DNA of 53,957 nucleotides from Rhodospirillaceae bacterium (GCA_009693785.1 SHWP01000019.1:1-53957), one strand, 5' to 3'; counted from the first letter of the stretch, positions 15,861 through 24,484 are shown. Program-made: numbers and translations. Notes: generated by a model from the letters alone, not told the origin.

Positions 15861-18315
15861 GGTCGGGGGCGGCGATACACGGCGCATCGTCGCGGGGCTC
15901 ATTGCAGGTCTGGGCGCGCTTGGCGCGGGCATGGCGATTATCGTGCCCGAGGACGCGCGCCTATATCTATTGGTTGCCGCGGCTGGCGTATCACTCGTTG
16001 CGACAGTGCTGATGCTCTGGCCCGCCCGGCGCTCAAGCGCTGCTGGCCTCGTGGCAACCCTGTCCAACGTTCTGGTGCGCGTCAATTCAGCCCGTGTCGT
16101 AACCGACAGGGACGGCAAAGTGCTTTTTGCCAATTCCGAGGCCAAGGATTGGTTGCGCGGCGACGGGCCGCTTCAGGTCATCGACCAGCGGGTCGTGGCG
16201 GGTGAAGAGGGCCAAGAAGCCGTGAACCGGCTACAACTGGCCATCCAAGCTGGCGCACCTCTGGAAGCAGAAATTGTTTTGGAAGGCCGGGGCGACGAGC
16301 CTGAATGGTTGCAGGTCTCGCTGACGGCATTGCCGGAAGGCCTCATGCTCTGGCGGCTCAATGACATCACCGCCCGGCGCACAATCGAAGACGTGCTGAA
16401 CCAAGAGCGCCAAACGCTGGCCGACTTTCTACACTTCATGCCCATCGGTGTTTATTCCGCCGATATTGACGGCGTGATCACCTTCGCCAATCACCGGTTT
16501 GCCGAATGGATGGCTGCCAAACCGGAAGACCTGAGCGGTGCGCGGCTTGAGGAACTCATCATTGGGTCCGCCCGGCCCCAGGCCGATGGCGAATGGCAGG
16601 GCGAGGTTCAATTCAAATCCCGTGCCGGAGAAATTTTCACGGCCTTGGTGCTGCAAAGCACCTATGACGATGCGGGCGTCACCCGCACCCGCACCTTGGC
16701 GGTCCGCGACGGCGTCATGCGTGAACAAAGCACATCGCCCGGGCGTGTAGCCTACGAACGCTTCCGGGTGCTGTTCAATGCAGCCCCGGTGGCTATTGCC
16801 ATCACCGACCCTGACGGCATCGTCGTGGACTGCAACGCAGCTTTCGAAGAACTGGCGCACCAAAGCCGAGCGGGCGTGATTGGCGGGGCCTTGGCCGAGC
16901 GGCTACTGGCCGATGATCGCAAGGTGTTTGCTAGCGAACTTGGCAAGGTTTTATCGGGCGAAAGCGCTGGCGTTCACCTCGACACCCGCGTGCAGGGCCG
17001 GGCCGTGGTGCAAGCCACGGTCTATCTGGGGCCGTTGACGGCGCCGCTCGCGGGCGGCACGGCCGAGATCGAAGGTGCGGTCGTGCACTTCATCGATACT
17101 ACCGAGCAAAGAAACCTCGAAGCGCAGTTTGCTCAGGCGCAGAAAATGCAAGCGATGGGCCAATTGGCGGGCGGCGTGGCCCATGACTTCAACAATTTGC
17201 TCACGGCCATGATCGGTTTTTGCGATTTGCTTTTGCAAAGGCACGCGGCAGGCGATCCATCCTTCGCCGATATCATGCAGATCAAGCAGAACGCCAACCG
17301 TGCCGCGAGCTTGGTGCGCCAACTACTGGCGTTCTCGCGCAAGCAACCGTTGCAACCGCGCAACCTCAACCCCACTGACGCGATCACCGAGTTGTCGCAT
17401 TTGCTTACCCGCTTGATCGGTGAGTCGATTGAATTCAAATTGGTGCATGGCCGCGACATCGGCGTTGTGAAGGTCGACCCTGGCCAGTTCGATCAGATGA
17501 TCATCAACTTGGCGGTTAATGCGCGCGATGCCATGCCCGGTGGTGGTACGCTGACTATCACGACCACGGCTGTGACCTTCGATAAGCCGCCGCAGTTGGG
17601 GGCCGAGCAACTCGCCGCCGGGCGCTATGTGCGCATCGAGGTGGGCGATAGCGGTACGGGCATCGCACCCGAGCACTTGGCGCGGATTTTCGAACCGTTC
17701 TTTTCCACCAAGAAGGAAGTACCAGGCGCCGGCACGGGCTTAGGATTAGCCACTGTGTACGGTATCGTGCGCCAGACCGGCGGGTTTATTCAGGTGGAAT
17801 CGTCCCTGGGCAAGGGGGCTAAGTTCATCATCCACCTGCCGCGGTACGCACCCGAGGCTGATGAGGCCGAGGCGGCCGCTACGAAGAAATCCAACAAAAG
17901 CAATGGCGCGGATTCCTCAAGCGAGCCGCCCAAGGATTTGGCCGGACATGGGACAATATTGCTGGTGGAAGACGAAGACGCCGTGCGCGTGTTCGCCGCG
18001 CGTGCGCTGAAAAATAAGGGCTACAAGGTGGTGGAAGCGCGCACCGGCGAGCAGGCGCTTGATATCTTGCGCGATCAACCCGCCGTAGACCTGATGATCA
18101 CCGACATGATGATGCCCGGCATGGACGGCGGCACGCTGGCACGGCTGATCCGCGTCGAACGCCCCGAAATCCGTATTATCCTCATCTCCGGTTATTCCGA
18201 AGAAATCGCGCGCGGCGAAGTCGCCACCGGCCAGGATTTCCACTTCCTGCCTAAGCCCTTCAGCCTCGGCCAACTGGCCACCAAGGTGAAGGACGTGATG
18301 GAGGAAGGAGTTTAG
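15850..18315 (+). CDS. cckA: Cell-cycle hybrid histidine kinase CckA
   Basis: An 821-residue hybrid kinase at the head of the CckA-ChpT-CtrA phosphorelay controlling division and flagellar genes in alphaproteobacteria. In order: two membrane helices (about residues 10-60), three PAS-like regions (about 70-180, 190-290 and 300-420, for example FLHFMPIGVYSADIDGVITF), HisKA with the phospho-acceptor His445 in GGVAHDFNNLLTAMIGF, an ATPase domain (MIINLAVNARDAMPGGG, GDSGTGIAPEHLARIFEPF, GTGLGLATVYGIV) and a receiver with Asp752 in ITDMMMPGMDGG. The start is TTG at 15850, overlapping the true end of flhB. An ATG lower down would cut into the first membrane helix. The gene order flhB-cckA is common in Rhodospirillales-like genomes. 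The frame is intact. Confidence 0.93.
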   Translation: MPNKVGGGDTRRIVAGLIAGLGALGAGMAIIVPEDARLYLLVAAAGVSLVATVLMLWPARRSSAAGLVATLSNVLVRVNSARVVTDRDGKVLFANSEAKDWLRGDGPLQVIDQRVVAGEEGQEAVNRLQLAIQAGAPLEAEIVLEGRGDEPEWLQVSLTALPEGLMLWRLNDITARRTIEDVLNQERQTLADFLHFMPIGVYSADIDGVITFANHRFAEWMAAKPEDLSGARLEELIIGSARPQADGEWQGEVQFKSRAGEIFTALVLQSTYDDAGVTRTRTLAVRDGVMREQSTSPGRVAYERFRVLFNAAPVAIAITDPDGIVVDCNAAFEELAHQSRAGVIGGALAERLLADDRKVFASELGKVLSGESAGVHLDTRVQGRAVVQATVYLGPLTAPLAGGTAEIEGAVVHFIDTTEQRNLEAQFAQAQKMQAMGQLAGGVAHDFNNLLTAMIGFCDLLLQRHAAGDPSFADIMQIKQNANRAASLVRQLLAFSRKQPLQPRNLNPTDAITELSHLLTRLIGESIEFKLVHGRDIGVVKVDPGQFDQMIINLAVNARDAMPGGGTLTITTTAVTFDKPPQLGAEQLAAGRYVRIEVGDSGTGIAPEHLARIFEPFFSTKKEVPGAGTGLGLATVYGIVRQTGGFIQVESSLGKGAKFIIHLPRYAPEADEAEAAATKKSNKSNGADSSSEPPKDLAGHGTILLVEDEDAVRVFAARALKNKGYKVVEARTGEQALDILRDQPAVDLMITDMMMPGMDGGTLARLIRVERPEIRIILISGYSEEIARGEVATGQDFHFLPKPFSLGQLATKVKDVMEEGV

Positions 18316-18388
18316 GCTGCTCTCCGCAATCTTCTTTTGATCGTCATCCCTACGCGGCAGAAGATCATAGCACTTGCGTCTATTTTAT

Positions 18389-18415
18389 ATAATCTATATA
18401 ATATATATAGATTAT
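18389..18415. promoter_or_regulatory. Operator-like 12-bp inverted repeat of the toxin-antitoxin operon
   Basis: Perfect inverted repeat ATAATCTATATA (18389-18400) and TATATAGATTAT (18404-18415) around a 3-nt centre, ending 10 bp before the chosen antitoxin ATG. The surrounding 18380-18415 is extremely AT-rich in an otherwise GC-rich window. Position and symmetry fit an autoregulatory operator bound by the antitoxin, likely overlapping the -10 region of the promoter. Confidence 0.75.
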
Positions 18416-18425
18416 GGAGATTGCC

Positions 18426-18683
18426 ATGAACACCATCACAGGTGAACAATTACAAAAGGCCAGCGGCTTGGTGCGCTCGCAAGCGCGTAAAGCACCGCTT
18501 GAGGTGACGTACCATGGCCGGCCAGAACTAATCATCATGTCTGTCGACGATTACAACTTGCTGCGCGCCAACCGCAAAATCGTGATGCACCGCGACGAGA
18601 TGCCGCTTTCAAAGCTCAAGCGGATCGCGGGTAATCGCATGGCGACCGAGCATGCCGAACGCGATGCGTTGATGGATAAATAA
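18426..18683 (+). CDS. Phd/YefM-family antitoxin
   Basis: An 85-residue protein with the Phd/YefM-like DNA-binding fold: ITGEQLQKASGLVRSQARKA (residues 4-23) followed by EVTYHGRPELIIMSVDDYNL, the strand-turn-strand and helix typical of the family. The C-terminal part (about 50-85) would wrap the toxin. I chose the ATG at 18426 because GGAGA lies 6 bp upstream, and because the alternative ATG at 18414 falls inside the operator repeat. It is separated from the toxin gene by only 4 bp. As the antitoxin it should neutralise the toxin and repress the operon. Confidence 0.82.
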   Translation: MNTITGEQLQKASGLVRSQARKAPLEVTYHGRPELIIMSVDDYNLLRANRKIVMHRDEMPLSKLKRIAGNRMATEHAERDALMDK

Positions 18684-18687
18684 TGCC

Positions 18688-19137
18688 GTGCCACTGCCAA
18701 AGCCCGAGCTGGGTCTCGTCGTAAATTATGCATTTGTATGGGCTAGTGCGGGACGTCATCCGCCCGATGACACGGGTAAGAGCCGTCCCTGCTTGATAGT
18801 CGATCTTGAGGATGTCGATGAAGCGCAAACTGGTGGCCGATTAGTCAAGCGAGTGACCTATGTGCCCATCTCGCATATAGCGCCCCAAAAAGGCGAGAAC
18901 GCCATCACCATTCCAACTCGCGTTGCGGTGTACCTCAAGTTATCGGAGGAGACCTCATATCTTTACACCTCCTATGCCGTCGAAGACGACTGGCCCTTCG
19001 ATTTGGAAAAGATACCCGGATCGGACGACCGGTTTGACTATGGATTGATACCGCCGAAACTCTTCAATGCCGTTGTGAACGATTTCAAAACCTATCTTCA
19101 GAAACGCCCGCAGTTTGTTCATCGCCGAGGCAAATGA
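18688..19137 (+). CDS. PemK/MazF-like toxin
   Basis: A 149-residue protein. GLVVNYAFVWASA, GKSRPCLIVDLED and VTYVPISHIAP follow the beta-barrel core of PemK/MazF endoribonucleases (a promoter-proximal GxVV strand, the RPxLIV strand and a VxPIS-type strand). The C-terminal half (DDRFDYGLIPPKLFNAVVND, FKTYLQKRP) is longer than in classic MazF of about 110 residues. The start is GTG at 18688. The ATG at 18683 is in another frame that stops after 13 codons. It lies directly after the antitoxin. The likely activity is mRNA cleavage. Pairing a Phd-type antitoxin with a PemK-like toxin is less usual but known. Confidence 0.7.
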   Translation: MPLPKPELGLVVNYAFVWASAGRHPPDDTGKSRPCLIVDLEDVDEAQTGGRLVKRVTYVPISHIAPQKGENAITIPTRVAVYLKLSEETSYLYTSYAVEDDWPFDLEKIPGSDDRFDYGLIPPKLFNAVVNDFKTYLQKRPQFVHRRGK

Positions 19138-19170
19138 GAAACCAATGCCGGGCACTAAGAACGACTTTAC

Positions 19171-20058
19171 ATGACAACGCGCTTAGCATTTTTCGCGCTC
19201 ATACTTTCGATCATGACAGACGTCATCGCTGTCGCCGACGACACCTGGCGCCCGCTTGATGCTGCCAACACGCTGGTTCTTGAAACCAGCCGCGGCGCGA
19301 TCATCACTGAACTGCGGCCCGAGTTTGCCCCTCAAGGCGTAGAGCGCATCAAGCTGCTGGCGCATGAAGGCGTCTATGACGGCTTATTGTTTCACCGTGT
19401 CATCGACGGCTTCGTGGCTCAAACTGGCAATCCCAACAATCGCGATGGGGGTGTGTCGAGCCACCCTGATTTGGCGCCTGAATTCACCTTCCGGTTGGAA
19501 ACGTCCGTCGCGCATACCCTCGTCACGCAATCGAGCGCTGCCATTACTGGCTTTGTGGAGACGTCGCCATTTCAGGGCGAAGCCTGGGCCACCGAAAAAT
19601 GGACCAACAAACCGCCGCGCGCGTGGGGCGCGTATTGCCCCGGCGTGATGGGCATGGGCCGCCAGGAAGGGCTCGGTACTGCCAACAGCGAAATCTTCTT
19701 CATGCGCGAAGCAGCCCGCAGGCTCGACCACACATACACTGTGGCTGGCATGATCATTTCGGGCCTTGATGTGGTGCGAGCCTTGGAGGTGGGTGAACCG
19801 CCTGCCAAGCCCGACCGCATCAATCGCGCCCGCATGGTTGAAGATATGCCAGCCACCGAACGCCCCCGCCTTGAGGTTATGAACACCAAATCGGCGGCCT
19901 TTGGTGCCATGGTGCCATGGTGCGCGGGGCGCGTCGGGCTAAGGGTGCCGATTTTTCTATTTGCGACGTTGCTGTGCCCACCAGGCCTGCCGCACCGTAA
20001 TAACACCCTCCCATTGATTCTTTCCCTTGCTCGGCGCGATGATGACCAGGGCGCTTAA
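19171..20058 (+). CDS. Exported cyclophilin-type peptidyl-prolyl isomerase with frameshifted C-terminus
   Basis: An N-terminal signal peptide (FFALILSIMTDVIAVADD, residues 7-24) precedes a cyclophilin domain with FHRVIDGFVAQTGNP (about residues 74-88) and MGMGRQEGLGTANSEIFFM. It catalyses proline isomerisation, most likely in the periplasm. Up to residue 250 (KSAAFGAMV) it is normal. Then an 8-bp tandem duplication (19903-19910 and 19911-19918) shifts the frame, giving an unrelated 45-residue tail to 20058. With one copy removed the frame reads VRGARRAKGADFSICDVAVP and stops at 19998-20000, a 273-residue protein. The catalytic domain is complete either way, so the gene may still work. Confidence 0.85.
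   Translation: MTTRLAFFALILSIMTDVIAVADDTWRPLDAANTLVLETSRGAIITELRPEFAPQGVERIKLLAHEGVYDGLLFHRVIDGFVAQTGNPNNRDGGVSSHPDLAPEFTFRLETSVAHTLVTQSSAAITGFVETSPFQGEAWATEKWTNKPPRAWGAYCPGVMGMGRQEGLGTANSEIFFMREAARRLDHTYTVAGMIISGLDVVRALEVGEPPAKPDRINRARMVEDMPATERPRLEVMNTKSAAFGAMVPWCAGRVGLRVPIFLFATLLCPPGLPHRNNTLPLILSLARRDDDQGA
19903..19918 (+). repeat. 8-bp tandem duplication inside the cyclophilin gene
   Basis: GGTGCCAT occurs twice head to tail (19903-19910, 19911-19918). Because 8 is not a multiple of 3, it shifts the frame. Removing one unit restores a plausible C-terminus ending at 20000. A partial third unit (GGTGC) follows, which would favour replication slippage. Confidence 0.85.
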
Positions 20059-20076
20059 CTCCTGGGAGGGATCATC

Positions 20077-20991
20077 ATGTCGCATTCGGAAACATCACGC
20101 CGTCGAATTTTGACTGGCATGAGCTCAGTTGCGGCCGCTGCCACTCTAGGGGCAACGGCTGCGCGGGCGGCCACCACCAAGCACCTCGACCTCGCCACAC
20201 CGCAGGGCAATCTCGATGGTTACTTGAAATCGCGCAGCGACATCGGCGGCAATACCTCGGTCACCTACGCCATGGGCACGGTGGTTAGCAAAATTCCCGG
20301 CCGCAAGGCGCGCGTGCTGATGAAAACCCACGCTGTCAACATGACGCGCTGTCTCAAAGATGCCACGGGTTATGTATTCCTCCAGCGCGAATGCGTGATC
20401 TTCTGTGACGTCAACTCGGGTGAGCCGCTCAAGACCTGGTTTAACCCCTTTGTCGACCGCGAGTGCGAGGTGTTTCACATCCAAAATGAGTCGGTGAGTT
20501 CACACTACGATGTGAACGGTGCGCGCGGCCCTTATCACATGGACTATTTGGAATTGGCCGGTGAGGTGACGTTCTATAACGACCTGTTTTATTCATCGCC
20601 CTCGCCGCTGAGCATTGAAGACTATCCGGCTTACGCTCAAAGCAACCTCTACGAGGGTGCGGGGCTGTATCACTGGCACACCAACCGCGCCGATCTCGAC
20701 AACGCTGACCTCTCATCGGCGGCCACCAACACCTCGCACATTGGCGTGCGCCAATGGCTGCCATGGATGGAAATGGGCGGTTGGGACGGTGAGTTGGTGC
20801 TGCCCAGCCGCGGCAAGAAACTGCGCGAAGGCGGTGTGAAAGACATCCCCAAGCCGTTCCTGACGTGGATGGAAAAGAACATGCCGGTGTATCTTGAGCC
20901 CCCGCCCGTGGAGCAGAAGGAAGAGCGGCGAAGCTTCTATGGTGAGTTCAAGAAACACATCGATGCCAAGCGCGCCGCGCAGAAAAAATAG
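20077..20991 (+). CDS. DUF1838 protein with Tat signal peptide (first of three)
   Basis: A 304-residue protein starting with a twin-arginine leader (SRRRILTGMSSVAAAATLGA, then ARA cleavage near residue 28), so a folded periplasmic product is expected. The body has DUF1838 features shared with the genes at 34716 and 35741: a SGEPLKTWFNPFVDRECEVF segment (about residues 112-131) and RQWLPWMEMGGWDGELVLPS (about 225-244). The function of DUF1838 is unknown. Tat export often means a cofactor or cytosolic folding. GGGAGGG lies just upstream of the ATG. It follows the cyclophilin by 19 bp and may be co-transcribed with it. Confidence 0.85.
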   Translation: MSHSETSRRRILTGMSSVAAAATLGATAARAATTKHLDLATPQGNLDGYLKSRSDIGGNTSVTYAMGTVVSKIPGRKARVLMKTHAVNMTRCLKDATGYVFLQRECVIFCDVNSGEPLKTWFNPFVDRECEVFHIQNESVSSHYDVNGARGPYHMDYLELAGEVTFYNDLFYSSPSPLSIEDYPAYAQSNLYEGAGLYHWHTNRADLDNADLSSAATNTSHIGVRQWLPWMEMGGWDGELVLPSRGKKLREGGVKDIPKPFLTWMEKNMPVYLEPPPVEQKEERRSFYGEFKKHIDAKRAAQKK

Positions 20992-21146
20992 CTCTGGACA
21001 GGTTTATTTATGTGGCGCGGGCCAGTATGAGGTGATGACCCGCCTTTCGAATTGCGCTAGTCTTTCATTTCGGCTCTTGCAGCGCGGAGTCGGCATCGAC
21101 TGCTTGAGCCGCCTCATCCTGAGGCGATGCGTAAGGAGGCGTGACA

Positions 21147-21485
21147 ATGCCTGAATTAAAGAGTCAAAAGCCCACCTACACGACGGATTTCGTGCCCGGC
21201 AGCACCCTGAACTCGGTGTTTTTGGGCAATCCGCTGCTCGATAACATGATGCACGCGATCTTGGCGTTGGGCGCCGAGTTGTGGGCCGCCAAGCGGCGCA
21301 TCAAGGTGATTGAAAGCCTGTTGGCAGAAAAGCGCGAGGTGACGCTGGCCGCCATCGAGGCCTATGTGACGACCCCCGAGCAAGACAAGGCCTGGGCGGC
21401 CGAGCGCGACCTGATGATCAAGATGACCTATGGCTCCCTCTTGAACGGTGGCGCCGATCCAACCCCCGCCTCCGCTCAGAAATAG
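21147..21485 (+). CDS. Small unknown protein upstream of a methyltransferase
   Basis: A 112-residue soluble protein, mostly helical after residue 30 (LLDNMMHAILALGAELWAAK, RRIKVIESLLAEKREVTLAA). No signal peptide or known motif. AGGAGG 7 bp before the ATG at 21147 decides the start over the in-frame GTG six bases upstream. The helix RRIKVIESLLAEK may form a short coiled coil. It lies 32 bp before the Tat-leader methyltransferase and 155 bp after a DUF1838 gene, so the three may act together. I do not recognise a family. Confidence 0.7.
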   Translation: MPELKSQKPTYTTDFVPGSTLNSVFLGNPLLDNMMHAILALGAELWAAKRRIKVIESLLAEKREVTLAAIEAYVTTPEQDKAWAAERDLMIKMTYGSLLNGGADPTPASAQK

Positions 21486-21517
21486 TTTCGCCGCCGCAGA
21501 CTTTAGGAGTTCGTCAC

Positions 21518-22693
21518 ATGCTCAACCGCCGCACGCTCTTCGAGATCGCCTCGGCCCTCACGACCGGCTTGGCCGCGCTCGGGATAACCAAAAAAGCCGT
21601 GGCCAAATCTGTCGCGCCCGCGTTTGACGTCCAACCGCGCGGGGCGGTGGGCCGGTTGGAACGGTTGCAGCAGCTTGATTTGGAAAGCAAACACGACTTC
21701 ATGACCGGCGTGATGAAGTTCACCAATACCAGCCTGGGCCAAGCCTCGCGTGCGCGCGCCGTAGCCATCGTCAAGGCGGCGGGATTGGACCCCAACCAAG
21801 ACCTGCCCTTGGACAAGGCGATGGAACTTTTCAGCAGCGATCCGCTCATCCGAACGCGCGATCGCGTCTGGCATAGCGCTCATAACTACGAGCATGCGCT
21901 GCTCGATGAAGCTTATCATGCCGAGGCCGACAAATACCTCTCCGAGCTGGAAGCTTATGATAAGTCCGGGCCCGGCAAGCTCGAACTCGATCCGGGCTTG
22001 AACATTCCTGAATACACCAAGCACGAAATTCACCAGCAGCCCGGCGGCTATGTCGGCAATCCATTTGCCGGCCACATTTATCACTATGCGACCACCCAAT
22101 TTTACCGCGGCGAGAACGACCAAGACGAACGCCACTTCCGGTATGCCGCCTCATGCCCGCTGCCCTCCGACGGCAAGGTCAAGCGAATCCTCGACCTCGG
22201 AACGGGCATCGGCCAGCTCGCGCTGGCGATGAAGGAACGGTTCCCCACCGCCGACGTCCATGGCATCGACGTGGCTGCGCCCATGCTGCGTTATGCCCAC
22301 ATGCGCGCGGTCGATCTGAATGCCGACGTGACATTTTCTCAGCGGCTGGCCGAAGACACCAAATACCCCGACAACCACTTTGATGTCGTCATCTCCTACA
22401 TCATGTTCCATGAGGTCACCGCCGAGGCGACCAAGAAAATCATCGCCGAAATGCACCGCGTGTTGCGTCCGGGCGGGGTCTTTTTCCCGATCGATTTCAA
22501 CCACAAGGCCCAGGCGTCCGCGCAGCGCTCGTACAGCCAATGGATTGATCACCGTTGGAACAACGAACGCTGGCGGCTTGAGTACGCGGGTGTCGATTTC
22601 GCCGGCGAAATGACGAAGGTCGGGTTCGCCACGCAAGACAAAAGCGAGCCGCGCGGCACGTTTGGCAACATCATTGGGGTTAAATCGGCTTAA
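21518..22693 (+). CDS. SAM-dependent methyltransferase with Tat-like leader (paralogue 1)
   Basis: A 391-residue protein. The C-terminal half is a class I methyltransferase: the SAM loop ILDLGTGIGQLALAMKERFP (about residues 227-246), the acidic HGIDVAAPMLRYAHMRA, NHFDVVISYIMFHE and MHRVLRPGG. The N-terminal half is a helical module ending LELDPGLNIPEYTK, IHQQPGGYVGNPFAG, shared with the methyltransferases at 52571 and (weaker) 51314. Uniquely among the three it begins NRRTLFEIASALTTGLAALG, which looks like a twin-arginine leader. Export of a SAM-dependent enzyme would be unexpected, so the leader may be an anchor, vestigial, or a false impression. Substrate unknown. Confidence 0.85.
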   Translation: MLNRRTLFEIASALTTGLAALGITKKAVAKSVAPAFDVQPRGAVGRLERLQQLDLESKHDFMTGVMKFTNTSLGQASRARAVAIVKAAGLDPNQDLPLDKAMELFSSDPLIRTRDRVWHSAHNYEHALLDEAYHAEADKYLSELEAYDKSGPGKLELDPGLNIPEYTKHEIHQQPGGYVGNPFAGHIYHYATTQFYRGENDQDERHFRYAASCPLPSDGKVKRILDLGTGIGQLALAMKERFPTADVHGIDVAAPMLRYAHMRAVDLNADVTFSQRLAEDTKYPDNHFDVVISYIMFHEVTAEATKKIIAEMHRVLRPGGVFFPIDFNHKAQASAQRSYSQWIDHRWNNERWRLEYAGVDFAGEMTKVGFATQDKSEPRGTFGNIIGVKSA

Positions 22694-22723
22694 TCCTAAG
22701 ACAAGGGAACGCTATGCCCATTT

Positions 22724-22761
22724 AAAAACCCGCCAGAGCAAAAATGCTTTGGCGGGTTTTT
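22724..22761. terminator. Strong terminator between methyltransferase and entericidin-like gene
   Basis: Stem 22724-22740 and 22745-22761 (AAAAACCCGCCA... / ...TGGCGGGTTTTT, one G-T pair) with an AAAA loop and T run. A-rich and T-rich flanks make it work in both directions. It lies 31 bp after the methyltransferase stop and 20 bp past the end of the leftward small lipoprotein gene. Confidence 0.9.
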
Positions 22762-22780
22762 ATTGATCGAATGACGTTTA

Positions 22781-22939
22781 TTATTTTTTCTTCTCATCCT
22801 TCTTGGCCATATCCTCGACCTTCTTACCGGCGCTTTTCATATCCTTGCCCATGCCTTCCATCGTGTTGCAGGCACTTAAGGCTGCGGTGGCAACACCAAG
22901 GGCAACAAGCGCGGAGATCAGCGAGCGAAGTTTGGTCAT
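22781..22939 (-). CDS. Entericidin-like small lipoprotein
   Basis: A 52-residue protein. It has a basic start (MTKLRSLISALVALGVATAA), a lipobox LSAC with the lipidated Cys at residue 24, and a short mature part NTMEGMGKDMKSAGKKVEDM ending in lysines. This matches the entericidin A/B (EcnA/EcnB) pattern of tiny envelope lipoproteins. GAGGAAC precedes the ATG by about 6 bp. The terminator at 22724-22761 lies just beyond its stop. The role in alphaproteobacteria is not established. Entericidin B of E. coli is associated with stress and stationary-phase lysis. Confidence 0.82.
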   Translation of the reverse strand: MTKLRSLISALVALGVATAALSACNTMEGMGKDMKSAGKKVEDMAKKDEKKK

Positions 22940-23091
22940 GGATGTTCCTCATTCTGAATTGGGTTGGGGTAGCGACAAGCCTGCGCCGCCAGCCATCGAG
23001 GTGGCGACCTTCCCAAACCCTAGCCCCTTGGTCAATTCGGGCCTGGTGCTGATGCTAACAGGGCGCTTGCTTGCCCATCTCCTTCTCTAAT

Positions 23092-23134
23092 TAATTGAAA
23101 ATAAACAATAATTCAATTAGTTCCCTTAATGTTC
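23092..23134 (+). promoter_or_regulatory. recA control region with LexA (SOS) box
   Basis: GTTC-CCTTAAT-GTTC at 23120-23134 is an exact match to the alphaproteobacterial LexA site GTTC-N7-GTTC, about 100 bp before the recA ATG. Just upstream, TTGAAA (23095-23100) may be a -35 element with a poor -10 near 23118, so LexA would cover the promoter. TAATTGAA (23092-23099) and TTCAATTA (23112-23119) also form an 8-bp inverted repeat of unknown meaning. The rest of the 22940-23233 gap shows no gene. Confidence 0.85.
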
Positions 23135-23233
23135 CACTTTTTTCTTGCCAATGAGAACAAAGCAGGTACATTAGCTGTCGTGGGAACGCATCTAGCCGCC
23201 ACGCCCAAGAATCAATAGAGACAGGAGCCAAAC

Positions 23234-24307
23234 ATGGCCGAAGCCGCCCTTCGCCTCGTCGAAAAAGACAACATGGACAAAAGCAAAGCCCTTGATGCCG
23301 CCTTGACCCAGATCGAGCGCGCCTTCGGTAAGGGCTCGATCATGCGGCTGGGCCAAGACGACGCTGCGGTGGATATGCCCTCTATTTCCACGGGCTCCCT
23401 GGGGCTTGATTTGGCGCTGGGCATCGGCGGCCTACCTAAGGGCCGCATTGTTGAAATTTATGGGCCGGAAAGCTCGGGCAAAACCACGCTGGCGTTGCAC
23501 GTCATCGCCGAAGCACAAAAGAAGGGCGGCACTTGCGCCTTTGTCGATGCCGAGCATGCGCTCGATCCGAGTTATGCCCGCAAGCTGGGCGTGAACCTCG
23601 ATGACCTTTTGATTTCTCAACCCGACGCGGGCGAGCAAGCCCTCGAAATCGCCGACACGCTGGTGCGCTCGGGTGCCATTGACGTGCTGGTGGTGGACTC
23701 AGTGGCCGCACTTACGCCGCGCGCCGAACTTGAAGGCGAAATGGGCGACAGCCATATGGGGCTGCAAGCCCGGCTGATGAGCCAAGCCTTGCGCAAACTC
23801 ACCGCTTCAGTGGCGCGCTCCAACACGCTGATTATTTTCATCAACCAGATCCGCATGAAGATCGGCGTGATGTTCGGCAACCCCGAAACCACCACTGGCG
23901 GCCACGCCCTGAAATTCTATGCCTCCGTCCGCCTCGACATCCGCCGCATCGGCCAAATCAAGAACGGCGAGGAAGTGGTCGGCAATCAAACCCGAGTCAA
24001 AGTGGTGAAGAACAAAGTCGCCCCGCCCTTCAAGGTGGTCGAGTTCGACATTATGTATGGCGAAGGCGTGTCCAAGACGGGCGAACTGCTTGATCTTGGC
24101 GTCAAAGCCAACATCGTCGAGAAGTCGGGCTCGTGGTTCTCCTATGACGGCGAACGCATCGGCCAAGGCCGCGAGAACGCCAAGCAATTCCTGCGTGCCA
24201 ACCCAGAGACCGCTGCCAAAATCGAGCAAACACTGCGCGCCAACGCCAAGCAGCTGGCCAACGCCATGGCCGTCAGCCCCGGCGAGGACCCCCAGAGCGA
24301 AGATTAA
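23234..24307 (+). CDS. recA: Recombinase RecA
   Basis: A 357-residue RecA, the strand-exchange ATPase and LexA/UmuD co-protease of the SOS response. Walker [10 protein letters not shown] is at residues 77-85. Other invariant stretches are [39 protein letters not shown] and [20 protein letters not shown]. The C-terminal tail is acidic as usual (GEDPQSED). CAGGAG precedes the ATG, and the 10-residue N-terminal extension before [10 protein letters not shown] is common in this class. It stands alone between the SOS promoter and its own terminator. No lexA or recX is visible in the window. Confidence 0.98.
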   Translation: MAEAALRLVEKDNMDKSKALDAALTQIERAFGKGSIMRLGQDDAAVDMPSISTGSLGLDLALGIGGLPKGRIVEIYGPESSGKTTLALHVIAEAQKKGGTCAFVDAEHALDPSYARKLGVNLDDLLISQPDAGEQALEIADTLVRSGAIDVLVVDSVAALTPRAELEGEMGDSHMGLQARLMSQALRKLTASVARSNTLIIFINQIRMKIGVMFGNPETTTGGHALKFYASVRLDIRRIGQIKNGEEVVGNQTRVKVVKNKVAPPFKVVEFDIMYGEGVSKTGELLDLGVKANIVEKSGSWFSYDGERIGQGRENAKQFLRANPETAAKIEQTLRANAKQLANAMAVSPGEDPQSED

Positions 24308-24354
24308 TGCATTCTGCGCAAATGCGCTGAACCTGAGTTCCCCTCGTGCCTTAC

Positions 24355-24388
24355 GGCGGGTTTGCGTAAAGCAGACCCGCCGGCTTCT
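24355..24388 (+). terminator. Terminator after recA
   Basis: Stem GGCGGGT (24355-24361) and ACCCGCC (24375-24381), extended inward by a few pairs around a GTAAA loop, followed by GGCTTCTTTT. It lies about 48 bp after the recA stop. Confidence 0.75.
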
Positions 24389-24484
24389 TTTCAGCCTCCC
24401 CGGTGATCGATATGTGTGACAAACGCCAATGGCCGTTGCCCGATACCCCGCTGTTCGTTAAACGGCAGGTTCATGGAGGCGCAC

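Noticed and set aside
18684-18726. Toxin start at the ATG overlapping the antitoxin stop
   Set aside because: That frame stops after 13 codons. The GTG at 18688 opens the PemK-like frame.
22803-23090. Rightward open frame upstream of recA
   Set aside because: It is the complement of the entericidin-like gene, has no ribosome site and runs through the recA control region.
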